Below are positions 1-7,404 of a stretch of DNA of 64,000 bases, piece after piece. The notes beneath the pieces are model-generated. The model did no database searches and was not told where the DNA came from. It saw nothing but the letters and a program-made list of their open reading frames with translations. The translations under genes were made by a program, and so were the position numbers. Every line of letters starts with the position of its first letter. Positions within the stretch are counted from its first letter, which is position 1. Origin of the DNA: SZAS-103 sp038323475. Its GTDB lineage: Bacteria; Pseudomonadota; Gammaproteobacteria; Xanthomonadales; Xanthomonadaceae. The stretch covers positions 1 through 64,000 of the forward strand of contig JBBQHA010000002.1 of assembly GCA_038323475.1 (NCBI GenBank), in the 5' to 3' direction.

Positions 1-329
1 CCTGCCGGGCATTGTTCCTCGCCGCAGGCCAGTTCCTTCACACGCCATGCGCCATGCGCGCGCTGCAGCGTGGCATTCAACGGTTCGTAATGATTGCGGC
101 CATCGGGAGATTGCGGTGCGACGGAAACCCATCCGCGATCCGCGCCAACACAAAGCTCGCTGACCACGAACACCTGCGGTTGTGCGTCGAACTTCTGCAT
201 GTACGAATGCAACGCGTCCATGATCTGCTTGCGTTCGGCCGTGCCGGGCGCTGGCGTATGCCATCCATCCCGCGCCTGGACAGGGACGGTTGTGAGCAGG
301 AACAACAGGAACAGATGTCGCGCAGTCAT
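1..329 (-). CDS. Secreted protein of unknown function (3' end beyond window)
   Basis: An open frame begins with ATG at 329 and runs off the left edge, so only about 109 residues are visible. The first 20 residues form a clear signal peptide: a basic start (MTAR), a leucine- and phenylalanine-rich core, and a cleavage site around VQA-R. The mature part has two visible cysteine-containing stretches (SELCVGADRGW and ELACGEEQCP), which suggests a disulfide-containing periplasmic or exported protein. I do not recognise the family. It lies 16 bases downstream of korB on the same strand, so it is probably the last visible gene of the korAB transcript. Confidence 0.6.
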   Translation of the reverse strand, partial: MTARHLFLLFLLTTVPVQARDGWHTPAPGTAERKQIMDALHSYMQKFDAQPQVFVVSELCVGADRGWVSVAPQSPDGRNHYEPLNATLQRAHGAWRVKELACGEEQCPA

Positions 330-345
330 GGCGGGAGTTCCTTGG

Positions 346-1401
346 TCATCGCAATGCTGCGTTGATCCTGGTGAGGGCGGCAGCGCCGGGACACAGCTCA
401 GCGGCGCCGAGCTTGTTGAATGGCGTCGCGACCGTGTTCAGGTGCGCATGCAGGTCGCGTGGTTCGGGATCGAGGTACAGCAGCCCGGTCGCGACTTCGC
501 CCTGGGCATCGCGCGCATGCACGTAGTTCATCGCGGCGACCCGATCGCGCGGATCGTAGTCCGCGCCGAGCTTGCGCAGGCGCAACACACTGCCGTCGTG
601 CTGCTCGACTTCCAGCAACTCGCCATCTGCAAAGTCGACCTTGATCTCGTCGCGGCAGGGTACGAAGTCGATGCGGTTCGCCGCCTCGTTGTGCTCGCGC
701 ACGTACTCGTAGCTCTTGGTGCTGCCCGCGTGATTGTTGAACGCGACGCATGGGCTGATCACGTCGATGAAGGCCGCCCCCTGGTGCGCGATCGCGCCCT
801 GGATCAAAGGCACGAGCTGTCGCTTGTCGCCGGAGAATCCGCGCGCGACATAGGTTGCGCCGAGCTGCAGCGCGAGACCGACCAGATCCAGCGGCGAATC
901 GGAATTCACCACGCCCTTCTTCGATACCGAACCCTGGTCGGCAGTCGCCGAGAACTGACCCTTGGTCAATCCGTACACGCCGTTGTTCTCGACGATGTAA
1001 ACCATGTTCACACCGCGCCGCAACGCGTGCACGAACTGGCCGATGCCGATCGACGCCGAATCGCCGTCGCCGGACACGCCGAGGTAGAGCAGGTCCCGGT
1101 TCGCGAGGTTCGCACCCGTCAGCACCGACGGCATGCGTCCATGCACGGTGTTGAAGCCGTGCGAGTTGCCGAGGAAGTAATCAGGGGTCTTCGAACTGCA
1201 TCCGATACCGGAGAGTTTGGCGACGCGATGCGGTTCGACGTCGAGCTCCCAGCAGGCCTGGATGATCGCGGCAGAAATCGAGTCGTGCCCGCATCCCGCG
1301 CACAGCGTCGAAATCTTGCCTTCGTAATCGCGCCGGGTGTAACCGACCTTGTTGCGGGTCAGGGTGGGATGGTGCAACTGCGGCTTGGCGAGGTAGGTCA
1401 T
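346..1401 (-). CDS. korB: 2-oxoacid:ferredoxin oxidoreductase, beta subunit
   Basis: Thiamine-diphosphate subunit of a 2-oxoacid (probably 2-oxoglutarate or pyruvate) ferredoxin oxidoreductase, which decarboxylates a 2-oxoacid to an acyl-CoA and passes low-potential electrons to iron-sulfur carriers in the cytoplasm. The 351 residues contain a CAGCGH motif (C34, C37) plus C68 and C218, which match the expected [4Fe-4S] ligands. The TPP site GDGDSA (111-116) and the following N140/GVYGLTKGQ segment are intact. The start ATG overlaps the stop of the preceding gene (ATGA). Korβ is normally adjacent to Korα; here two small envelope genes separate them. Which 2-oxoacid is used cannot be decided from sequence. 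Confidence 0.92.
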   Translation of the reverse strand: MTYLAKPQLHHPTLTRNKVGYTRRDYEGKISTLCAGCGHDSISAAIIQACWELDVEPHRVAKLSGIGCSSKTPDYFLGNSHGFNTVHGRMPSVLTGANLANRDLLYLGVSGDGDSASIGIGQFVHALRRGVNMVYIVENNGVYGLTKGQFSATADQGSVSKKGVVNSDSPLDLVGLALQLGATYVARGFSGDKRQLVPLIQGAIAHQGAAFIDVISPCVAFNNHAGSTKSYEYVREHNEAANRIDFVPCRDEIKVDFADGELLEVEQHDGSVLRLRKLGADYDPRDRVAAMNYVHARDAQGEVATGLLYLDPEPRDLHAHLNTVATPFNKLGAAELCPGAAALTRINAALR

Positions 1402-1937
1402 GGCTTGGTCTTTGCTGGCGCTGCCTTGGCGGAATTCGAAGCACGCACCATCCGGTACACGCGGTTGTTGAGCCCGAACAGCACGTGGTCGTCATCGATG
1501 ACGTGGAACTCGATCTCCGATGCGCAGCCGGTGGTGATGCTCGGGATCGGGCGCTTCGCGAAACCGAGCGCGGTCGCCGCCTTCTCGGGCGTGGTGTTCG
1601 AATCGCCTTTCTCGGCGAGCGTGCCCTGAAACAGCATGTCGGCGCCGTACTGCACGATCTGGTAATGCGGCTTCCTGCAAGCGAGCGGCGACGGACCGTC
1701 GATGCGGTCGGTCTTGAACACGACGGTCGCGCCGACGAGGCGCGTGATCTCCTTCGGTACCTCCCACGAGACCTCGTGGGACCAGGGCGCGGGCTCGCTT
1801 TTCTCGATGCGCCAGGCGCCCGCGTAGCGTTCCTGCGTCACCGCGCCACCCGATGCCGCCAGGGCGCAGGCTAGCAACAGAAATGCCGCATGTCGATATT
1901 GTCTGTCAGTCACTGCCTTCGCTCCGATAGCGTCCAT
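1398..1937 (-). CDS. Secreted protein of unknown function inside the korAB operon
   Basis: About 179 residues with an N-terminal hydrophobic stretch (HAAFLLLACALAASGG) that looks like a signal peptide, so the product should be periplasmic. The mature part contains two cysteines (LACRKP and TGCASE) and no motif I recognise. ATG at 1937 has no well-placed ribosome site. A GTG at 1913 has GGAG eight bases upstream and would give a more normal signal peptide, so the true start may be 1913. The stop overlaps the korB start by four bases (ATGA), implying translational coupling with a cytoplasmic enzyme, an odd partner for an exported protein. Confidence 0.72.
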   Translation of the reverse strand: MDAIGAKAVTDRQYRHAAFLLLACALAASGGAVTQERYAGAWRIEKSEPAPWSHEVSWEVPKEITRLVGATVVFKTDRIDGPSPLACRKPHYQIVQYGADMLFQGTLAEKGDSNTTPEKAATALGFAKRPIPSITTGCASEIEFHVIDDDHVLFGLNNRVYRMVRASNSAKAAPAKTKP

Positions 1938-1941
1938 GGAT

Positions 1942-2229
1942 TCACTGGCTGCTCCGGCCCGACTCGAGGACGGCGTAACCCAGCAGTCCGCCCGCCATCA
2001 CCAGCCCGGTCAGCGGCCAGACCAGCAACAGCACTGGCGTGGAGCTCAACGCCGCCGGCGCCACCGCGAATGCGAGCCGAAACAGCAGCGAGATGCCCGC
2101 CGCCATGATTGCGAGCAGCAGCCACGGCGAATGCGACTTCCACCACAGCAGGAACAATGCGGCGAGCACGAGCAGGCCGCTGAGGACGCTCGCCGAAAAT
2201 TGCAGAACCTGGATCAAATTCTGATCCAT
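1942..2229 (-). CDS. Small integral membrane protein of unknown function in the korAB operon
   Basis: A 95-residue protein made almost entirely of three hydrophobic helices: roughly residues 14-31, 36-55 and 66-85, with short polar links (WWKSHSPW between the first two). It has no catalytic motif, no metal-binding cluster and no signal for export beyond the helices. It sits between korA (36 bases upstream) and the secreted gene at 1398-1937 (4 bases downstream), on the same strand, so it is almost certainly co-transcribed with the oxidoreductase. A role as membrane anchor for the complex is possible but purely inferred. Confidence 0.72.
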   Translation of the reverse strand: MDQNLIQVLQFSASVLSGLLVLAALFLLWWKSHSPWLLLAIMAAGISLLFRLAFAVAPAALSSTPVLLLVWPLTGLVMAGGLLGYAVLESGRSSQ

Positions 2230-2265
2230 CTCAACTCTCCTTCCGTTGCAGCGCTATATCGGTGT

Positions 2266-4110
2266 TCATCTTCTTCGCTCGACTCCCTGTGTCGCTGTTT
2301 CACACTGCGCAATCGGTCGCAATCGCTCACCGATCGCGCCAACGATGAACCGCGCGGTGATCGGGGTTCCGTCGAAATGCAGCACCGAGACCAGCTTCGC
2401 CGGATCGATGCCGAATTCGTTGACGAGCAGGCTCTTCATTTGCGCGTCTCGGTTCTGCTCGACCACGAACACGCTGTCGTGCGAGGCGATGAAATCGGCG
2501 ACGGAATCGGGGAACGGAAACGCGCGCAGGCGCAGCGTGTCCAGGTGCATGCCTTGTTCCTCCAGCATGGCGATCGCCTCGGCCATCGCCGGACTCGTGG
2601 AGCCGAAGAAGATCGCGCCATGTTTCGCCGGCTGCTTCGCCGATCGCACGACCGGTTGCGGCACCAGCGTCTTGGCTGTATCGAATTTCTTCAGCAGTCG
2701 CTCCACGTTGTAGATGTAGTCCTCGCCCTTTTCCGAATAACGCGCGTACGCATCGCGCGTGGTGCCGCGGGTGAAGAACCCGCCCCTGGTCGCATGCGTG
2801 CCCGGATAAGTGCGATACGGAATGCCGTCGCCATCGACATCGAGGTAACGCCCGAAATCGCGCCCGGCTTCGAGTTCCTCGGCGGTCATCACCTTGCCGC
2901 GGTCGTACGTCTTCGTGTCATCCCACTCGAACGGCGCGCACAGGCGCTGGTTCATGCCGATATCGAGGTCAGTGAGCACGAAGATCGGCGTCTGCAGGCG
3001 GTCGGCGAGATCGAGCGCAGCAGCGGCGAAATCGAAGCATTCGCGCGGGTCTTCCGGCAGCAGCAGCACGTGCTTGGTATCGCCGTGCGAGGCATACGCG
3101 CAACTGATGATGTCGGCCTGCTGGGTGCGCGTCGGCATGCCGGTCGAAGGGCCGCCGCGCTGCACATCGATCAACGTCACCGGGATTTCCGCGAAGTACG
3201 CCAGGCCGATGAATTCGGTCATCAGCGAGATGCCCGGACCCGATGTCGTCGTGAACGCGCGCGCGCCGTTCCAGCCCGCGCCGACCGCCATGCCGATCGA
3301 CGCGATCTCGTCCTCTGCCTGCACGATCGCGTACTTGCTGCGACCATCGTCGTCCTTGCGTAGTTTCTTGCAGTAGCTTTCGAACGCCTCCGCGCACGAC
3401 GACGACGGAGTGATCGGATACCACGCGCACACCGTCGCGCCGCCGTACACGCAGCCGAGCGCGGCGGCGACATTGCCGTCGACGAAGATCTTGTCGCCGA
3501 CGTTGTCCGCGCGCTTGATGCGGAGGCCTGATTTCACCAGGTTAGCGCGCGCGTGGTCGATGCCAAGGTGCAATGCCTCGCGATTCGCGACCAGCAGTTT
3601 TTCCTTGCTGCGGTATTGCTCGCCGATCAACGCCTCGATGACATCGACTTCGATGCCGAGCAGTTCCGACAGCGCGCCGACGTACATGATGTTCTTGAAC
3701 AGCTGGCGCTGTCGCGCATCGCTGTAGGTCGCGTTGCAGATCGCGGTCAGCGGCATGCCGAGCACGGTGACGTCGTCGCGGAATTTCGATTTCAGCAGTG
3801 GCTTGCTGTTGTCGTAGAACAGGTAACCGCCCGGCTCGATCTCGGCGAGATCGGCATTCCAGGTCTGCGGATTCATCGCGACCATCAGGTCCACGCCGCC
3901 GCGCCGGCCGAGCCAGCCCTGTTCGTTGACGCGCACCTCGTACCAGGTCGGCAGCCCCTGGATGTTCGAAGGGAAGATGTTGCGCGGCGACACCGGCACG
4001 CCCATGCGCAGGATCGCCTTGGCGAACAGCTCGTTCGCGGACGCCGAGCCCGAACCGTTGACGTTGGCGAACTTGATGACGAAATCGTTGGTGGCGGTGA
4101 TGGGCGTCAT
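2266..4110 (-). CDS. korA: 2-oxoacid:acceptor oxidoreductase, fused gamma-alpha subunit
   Basis: A 614-residue fusion of the gamma domain (residues 1 to about 185, with VNGSGSASANEL near the N-terminus) and the alpha domain (from about 205). The alpha domain carries the family signature YPITPSS at 231-237, followed by QAEDEIASIGMAVGAGWNGA and TTTSGPGISLMTE. It partners with KorB to bind and oxidatively decarboxylate a 2-oxoacid. There is no ferredoxin-like delta domain in the fusion; the two [4Fe-4S] clusters at the end of the flavoprotein encoded upstream could supply that electron-transfer role. The start overlaps the stop of the upstream lipoprotein gene by four bases. Confidence 0.93.
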   Translation of the reverse strand: MTPITATNDFVIKFANVNGSGSASANELFAKAILRMGVPVSPRNIFPSNIQGLPTWYEVRVNEQGWLGRRGGVDLMVAMNPQTWNADLAEIEPGGYLFYDNSKPLLKSKFRDDVTVLGMPLTAICNATYSDARQRQLFKNIMYVGALSELLGIEVDVIEALIGEQYRSKEKLLVANREALHLGIDHARANLVKSGLRIKRADNVGDKIFVDGNVAAALGCVYGGATVCAWYPITPSSSCAEAFESYCKKLRKDDDGRSKYAIVQAEDEIASIGMAVGAGWNGARAFTTTSGPGISLMTEFIGLAYFAEIPVTLIDVQRGGPSTGMPTRTQQADIISCAYASHGDTKHVLLLPEDPRECFDFAAAALDLADRLQTPIFVLTDLDIGMNQRLCAPFEWDDTKTYDRGKVMTAEELEAGRDFGRYLDVDGDGIPYRTYPGTHATRGGFFTRGTTRDAYARYSEKGEDYIYNVERLLKKFDTAKTLVPQPVVRSAKQPAKHGAIFFGSTSPAMAEAIAMLEEQGMHLDTLRLRAFPFPDSVADFIASHDSVFVVEQNRDAQMKSLLVNEFGIDPAKLVSVLHFDGTPITARFIVGAIGERLRPIAQCETATQGVERRR

Positions 4111-4550
4111 GGAGATGGGCTCTTTTCAAACAAATCGAAGTATTCACTCACCCAATAGGTCTTATCGCCTGGCACTTCCTTGACCTTGATCCGGTCGTAG
4201 AAGTAGTCGATGTCGAACAAATGGACGATCTGCTCGACCTCAAATGTTCTTACCCCCTCATAGGGCTTTAAACCAACGACTCGCCATATCTTCGGTGCCA
4301 AACAAGTACCGCCACGCATGAATTTCGCCTCATATTGGCAGCTCTCGACGATGGCATCCGTCGTCATGCGCACCTTGTCACCCACGAGCAAGCACGTAGC
4401 CTCTTTGCCGAGATGAGGGCACCATCCCGATGACGACGCCGTCGGGACTTGCACCGATGCGCAACCAGCCATGAGTGCCGCGTAGATCGCCGTCACAAAC
4501 CAGCGTGCAGACAAAGTGGAAGAGCGGCACCAGCGGACGAGTGGCGTCAC
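4107..4550 (-). CDS. Lipoprotein of unknown function in the korAB operon
   Basis: A 147-residue protein starting at a GTG that overlaps the stop of the upstream flavoprotein gene (GTGA). Residues 15-30 are a hydrophobic segment ending in the lipobox LMAGC with the modified cysteine at position 30, so it is probably a lipoprotein. The mature part has three more cysteines (WCPH, ATCLL, ESCQY) and another in GTCLAP. Base composition is less extreme than in its neighbours in places, for example around 4200-4330. The stop overlaps the korA start (ATGA). I recognise no family; its position between two cytoplasmic redox genes is unexpected. Confidence 0.72.
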   Translation of the reverse strand: MTPLVRWCRSSTLSARWFVTAIYAALMAGCASVQVPTASSSGWCPHLGKEATCLLVGDKVRMTTDAIVESCQYEAKFMRGGTCLAPKIWRVVGLKPYEGVRTFEVEQIVHLFDIDYFYDRIKVKEVPGDKTYWVSEYFDLFEKSPSP

Positions 4551-6379
4551 GCAGCCACCTTCTGATCAGCCCCACATCCCACCTTCGCATGCGGCTGCTC
4601 GAACAGGAATTTCTGCATGTCCCACGCCCCGGTCGGACAGCGTTCGGCGCATAGCCCGCAATGCAGGCAGACATCCTCGTCCTTCACCATCACGCGACTC
4701 GTCTTCAACGCATCGGATACGTACAAGTCCTGGGTCAGGTTCGCCGCCGGCGCGGTCAGCCGCGTGCGCAGCTCCGCCTCCTCGGCGTTCGCGGTAAAGC
4801 TGATGCAATCCATCGGGCAGATATCGACGCAGGCATCGCACTCGATGCACAGCTTCTCGGCGAACACGGTCTGCACGTCGCAGTTCAGGCACCGCTGCGC
4901 TTCCTTCCATGCCGTCTTCAGATCAAAACCGAGTTCGACCTCGACCTTGATGCTGTCGAGCTTCTTCGCCTGTTCCGACCACGGCACCACGAAGCGTTCG
5001 GCGTTGGAGATGTCGTTGTCGTAGCTCCACTCGTGGATGCCCATCTTCTGCGACATCAGATGGGTCATCGGCGGCGGGCGATCCTGCGTCGATTCGCCCG
5101 AGAGCAGCCTGTGCACCGAGATCGCGGCTTCGTGGCCGTGCGCGACGGCCCAGATGATGTTCTTCGGTCCGAACGCGGCGTCGCCGCCGAACAGCACATG
5201 CGGCAACGACGACTGGAACGTGATCTTGTCGACCACCGGCATGTCCCATTCGCCGAACTCAATGCCTATGTCGCGCTCGATCCACGGGAATGCATTCTCC
5301 TGCCCGACCGCGATCAGCACTTCGTCGCAGTCGTGGATCTCGTCGGGTTCGCCGGTCGGCACCAGTTTGCGGCGGCCCTTCGCATCAAACTCGGCGCGAA
5401 CTTTTTCGAAGCTCATGCCGACGAGCTTGCCGTTCTCGTGCAGGAAGGCCTTCGGCACGCGGCAGTCGAGGATCGGGATGCCTTCGTGCATCGCGTCCTC
5501 CTTCTCCCACGGACTGGCCTTCATCTCGTCGAAGCCCGAGCGCACGATTACCTTGACGCTTTCACCGCCGAGCCGGCGCGCGCTGCGGCAGCAATCCATC
5601 GCGGTGTTGCCGCCGCCGAGCACGATCACGCGCTTGCCGACGGATTTCACGTGCTCGAAATAGACGTTCGCGAGCCAGTCCAGGCCGACATGGATGTTCG
5701 CAGCGGCCTCTTCGCGCCCGGGGATCGGCAGGTCGCGCCCGCGCGGCGCACCGCAGCCGACGAAAACGGCGTCGTAGTCTTTCGCGAGCAATCCTTTCAG
5801 CGAATCGATGCGCTGCCCACCGATGAATTCCACGCCGAGGTCGAGGATGTAGTTCGTCTCCTCGTCGATGACGTGCTCAGGCAGACGAAAACGCGGCACC
5901 TGGGTGCGCATGAAGCCGCCGGCCTTCGGATCGGCTTCGAAAATGGTGACGTGGTAACCCATCGGCACGAGATCGCGCGCAAGGGTCAGCGATGCCGGTC
6001 CCGCGCCGATGCAGGCGATGCGCTTGCCGTTACGCGGCGTCGCCGGCGGCAGTTTTTCGTGCAGCCGCGCCTGGACATCATCGTCCTTGAAATCGGCGGC
6101 GACGCGCTTGAGCCGGCAGATCGCAACCGGTTCCGGCTTCTCGCCATTGTTCTCCTCGACGCGCCCGCGCCGACATGCCGGTTCGCAGGGCCGGTCGCAG
6201 GTGCGCCCGAGGATGCCCGGGAAGACATTCGATTCCCAGTTGATCAGGTACGCGTCGGTGTAACGCCCCGCCGCGATCAGGCGGATGTACTCGGGCACCG
6301 GCGTATGCGCCGGGCACGCCCACTGGCAATCCACTACCTTGTGGAAGTAATCGGGATTGCGGATTTCGGTCGGTCGCAC
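4547..6379 (-). CDS. GltD-like FAD/NAD(P)H oxidoreductase with C-terminal 2x[4Fe-4S] ferredoxin domain
   Basis: About 610 residues related to the glutamate synthase small subunit and other NADPH:ferredoxin flavoproteins. The N-terminal cysteine-rich region has CQWACPAHTPVPEY and CDRPCEPACRRG, as in GltD. Next come the FAD-binding IGAGPASL and the NAD(P)-binding VLGGGNTAMD. Unlike GltD, the C-terminus adds two [4Fe-4S] motifs: CIECDACVDICP near 511-522 and CLHCGLCAERCP near 571-582. With korA and korB downstream, the likely job is to link low-potential electrons to NAD(P)H. GTG at 6379 is chosen because AGGAG lies six bases upstream; TTG at 6382 is the alternative. No large glutamate synthase subunit is adjacent, which argues against glutamate synthase itself. 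Confidence 0.88.
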   Translation of the reverse strand: MRPTEIRNPDYFHKVVDCQWACPAHTPVPEYIRLIAAGRYTDAYLINWESNVFPGILGRTCDRPCEPACRRGRVEENNGEKPEPVAICRLKRVAADFKDDDVQARLHEKLPPATPRNGKRIACIGAGPASLTLARDLVPMGYHVTIFEADPKAGGFMRTQVPRFRLPEHVIDEETNYILDLGVEFIGGQRIDSLKGLLAKDYDAVFVGCGAPRGRDLPIPGREEAAANIHVGLDWLANVYFEHVKSVGKRVIVLGGGNTAMDCCRSARRLGGESVKVIVRSGFDEMKASPWEKEDAMHEGIPILDCRVPKAFLHENGKLVGMSFEKVRAEFDAKGRRKLVPTGEPDEIHDCDEVLIAVGQENAFPWIERDIGIEFGEWDMPVVDKITFQSSLPHVLFGGDAAFGPKNIIWAVAHGHEAAISVHRLLSGESTQDRPPPMTHLMSQKMGIHEWSYDNDISNAERFVVPWSEQAKKLDSIKVEVELGFDLKTAWKEAQRCLNCDVQTVFAEKLCIECDACVDICPMDCISFTANAEEAELRTRLTAPAANLTQDLYVSDALKTSRVMVKDEDVCLHCGLCAERCPTGAWDMQKFLFEQPHAKVGCGADQKVAA

Positions 6380-6556
6380 CAAAGTCTCCTCATCGCACGC
6401 TTGAGGCCGAGTCTAGCCCGCGCGACTGGATTCGTCATGCTGCGGCCGGATGCCGCTCCAAGCATTTTGTTCCGACCGGAAATCGCCTTGACGTCCTCGA
6501 GGGGACGGCCGACGATGCGGAACGACGGCCGTCTTCCGGGAGCCGGAGAACCAAGC

Positions 6557-7006
6557 ATGCTCCGAACCGTCTCGCGCATGTCTGCGATTCTCGCCCTCTG
6601 GTCATGCATGTCGATGCAATCGCTCGCCGCCGTGCCGGCAGCCGTGCAGTTGGCCTATGCGAGGCCCGCCGCGGACGCCAACGCTCTGTACCAGCACTGG
6701 GTCCGCTCCACCGAGGAAGAGCAGGCAGGCAGTGCGACCCAGGTCTTCCGACCGGCCGCATCGAAAGTGTTCCCGCCGAGTCGATTCCGCATGGCCTACA
6801 AGTTCGCCCGCGGCGGAAGCTGCGAATACTACTTCCTGTCGCCCGACGACGCCCATCGTTTCAAGCCCTGCAGATGGACGCTCGTCGGCGGCGATGGGAA
6901 AAGCCTGCAGGTCATGGCCGATGGAGCGACGACGTCTTACAGGATCGTCGAGCTTTCTGTGGATGTCCTGCGGTTGATGCCATTGGAGTCGCGGGGAACG
7001 AGGTAG
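6557..7006 (+). CDS. Secreted protein of unknown function
   Basis: A 149-residue protein transcribed divergently from the korAB operon. ATG at 6557 follows GGAG by about eight bases. Residues 1-24 (MLRTVSRMSAILALW, then MSMQSLAA) form a signal peptide with a plausible AxA cleavage site. The mature domain has two cysteines (GSCEYYF and KPCRW) and mixed beta-type sequence ending in a run of hydrophobic/polar alternation, compatible with a small lipocalin-like or beta-sandwich fold. I do not recognise the family. The frame stays open much further upstream, but that region is antisense to the flavoprotein gene and has no coding character. Confidence 0.6.
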   Translation: MLRTVSRMSAILALWSCMSMQSLAAVPAAVQLAYARPAADANALYQHWVRSTEEEQAGSATQVFRPAASKVFPPSRFRMAYKFARGGSCEYYFLSPDDAHRFKPCRWTLVGGDGKSLQVMADGATTSYRIVELSVDVLRLMPLESRGTR

Positions 7007-7011
7007 CAAGC

Positions 7012-7090
7012 AGCCCGGATGGAGCGAAGCACAATCCGGGATGACAAACGAAAACTCCGGATTCCAGGGCTACGCGATCCCATCCGGGCT
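7012..7090. repeat. Dispersed palindromic element (AGCCCGGATGG type)
   Basis: A 79-base element bounded by an exact 11-base inverted repeat: AGCCCGGATGG at 7012-7022 and CCATCCGGGCT at 7080-7090. Two further CCGGAT/ATCCGG sub-repeats lie inside (7034-7040 and 7056-7061). The sequence around GGATGGAGCGAAGC..AATCCGGG resembles a short non-coding repeat that I recall from many proteobacterial genomes. It lies directly between the stop of the secreted gene and the thr operon promoter and could also fold as an RNA hairpin that ends the upstream transcript, although no T-run follows. Confidence 0.65.
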
Positions 7091-7147
7091 ACAGCCAGGG
7101 CGATCCCGTTCGACGCCACCGTCGTTCGACGATTGCGGTGCAGCGGG

Positions 7148-7184
7148 TTGACAGGCCCGCGCGCGCCATGTTCTTCTCGACCCC
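7148..7184 (+). promoter_or_regulatory. Probable thr operon promoter
   Basis: TTGACA at 7148-7153 is a perfect -35 hexamer. No strong -10 is visible; CATGTT at 7167-7172 or TTCTTC at 7171-7176 are candidates. The distance from the end of TTGACA to the leader ATG (31 intervening bases) is the same as at the ilv promoter, and the GCCCGC just after the hexamer is shared with it, supporting the assignment. Confidence 0.5.
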
Positions 7185-7316
7185 ATGACGCATCGCAACA
7201 ACCACCCGCAGACGCTCCCGATCCAGCCGCAAGACCCGGACGCTGTCATTGCGATGTCCACGATTTCGACGACGACTACCACTCCATCCAGAGTGCGGAA
7301 GCGCGCGTCGAGTTGA
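7185..7316 (+). CDS. thrL: thr operon leader peptide
   Basis: A 43-codon frame starting at ATG 7185 and ending at TGA 7314-7316, too short to be picked up by usual length cut-offs. Its second half contains the diagnostic run M-S-T-I-S followed by five consecutive threonine codons (7269-7283), with isoleucine codons at 7248 and 7263. Threonine/isoleucine-rich leaders upstream of thrA are the classical sensors of charged tRNA-Thr and tRNA-Ile. Translation could also begin at the in-frame ATG 7254. The first nine residues (MTHRNNHPQ) nearly match those of the ilv leader at 12540, which is unusual. Confidence 0.85.
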   Translation: MTHRNNHPQTLPIQPQDPDAVIAMSTISTTTTTPSRVRKRASS

Positions 7317-7398
7317 TCCGAACCACGCCGCTCCGCACCCGCTCCGGGTGCAGGCATGCGGCCTCCACCTGAAGCGGACGCGGGGCTCAACAGGAGCC
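7293..7398 (+). promoter_or_regulatory. thr attenuator region (alternative RNA hairpins, no U-tract)
   Basis: GTGCGGA at 7293-7299, just after the threonine codons, can pair with TCCGCAC at 7332-7338. That pairing excludes a second hairpin, GCACCC(7335-7340)/GGGTGC(7346-7351), which can be extended by GCCGC 7327-7331/GCGGC 7358-7362. This is the topology of an antiterminator/terminator switch, but no run of T follows. A third hairpin, GGCTC 7384-7388/GAGCC 7394-7398, buries the AGGAG ribosome site of thrA at 7392-7396. Control may therefore act on translation of thrA, or through Rho, rather than by intrinsic termination. This is inferred from base pairing only. Confidence 0.55.
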
Positions 7399-7404
7399 TG
7401 CGCC

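Noticed and set aside
4661..6556. A long N-terminal extension of the secreted protein that starts at 6557
   Set aside because: The upstream codons are antisense to the GltD-like gene; ATG 6557 has a ribosome site and starts a proper signal peptide.
7327..7362. Intrinsic terminator in the thr leader
   Set aside because: The hairpin exists but no T-run follows it, so I list it only as a regulatory structure.
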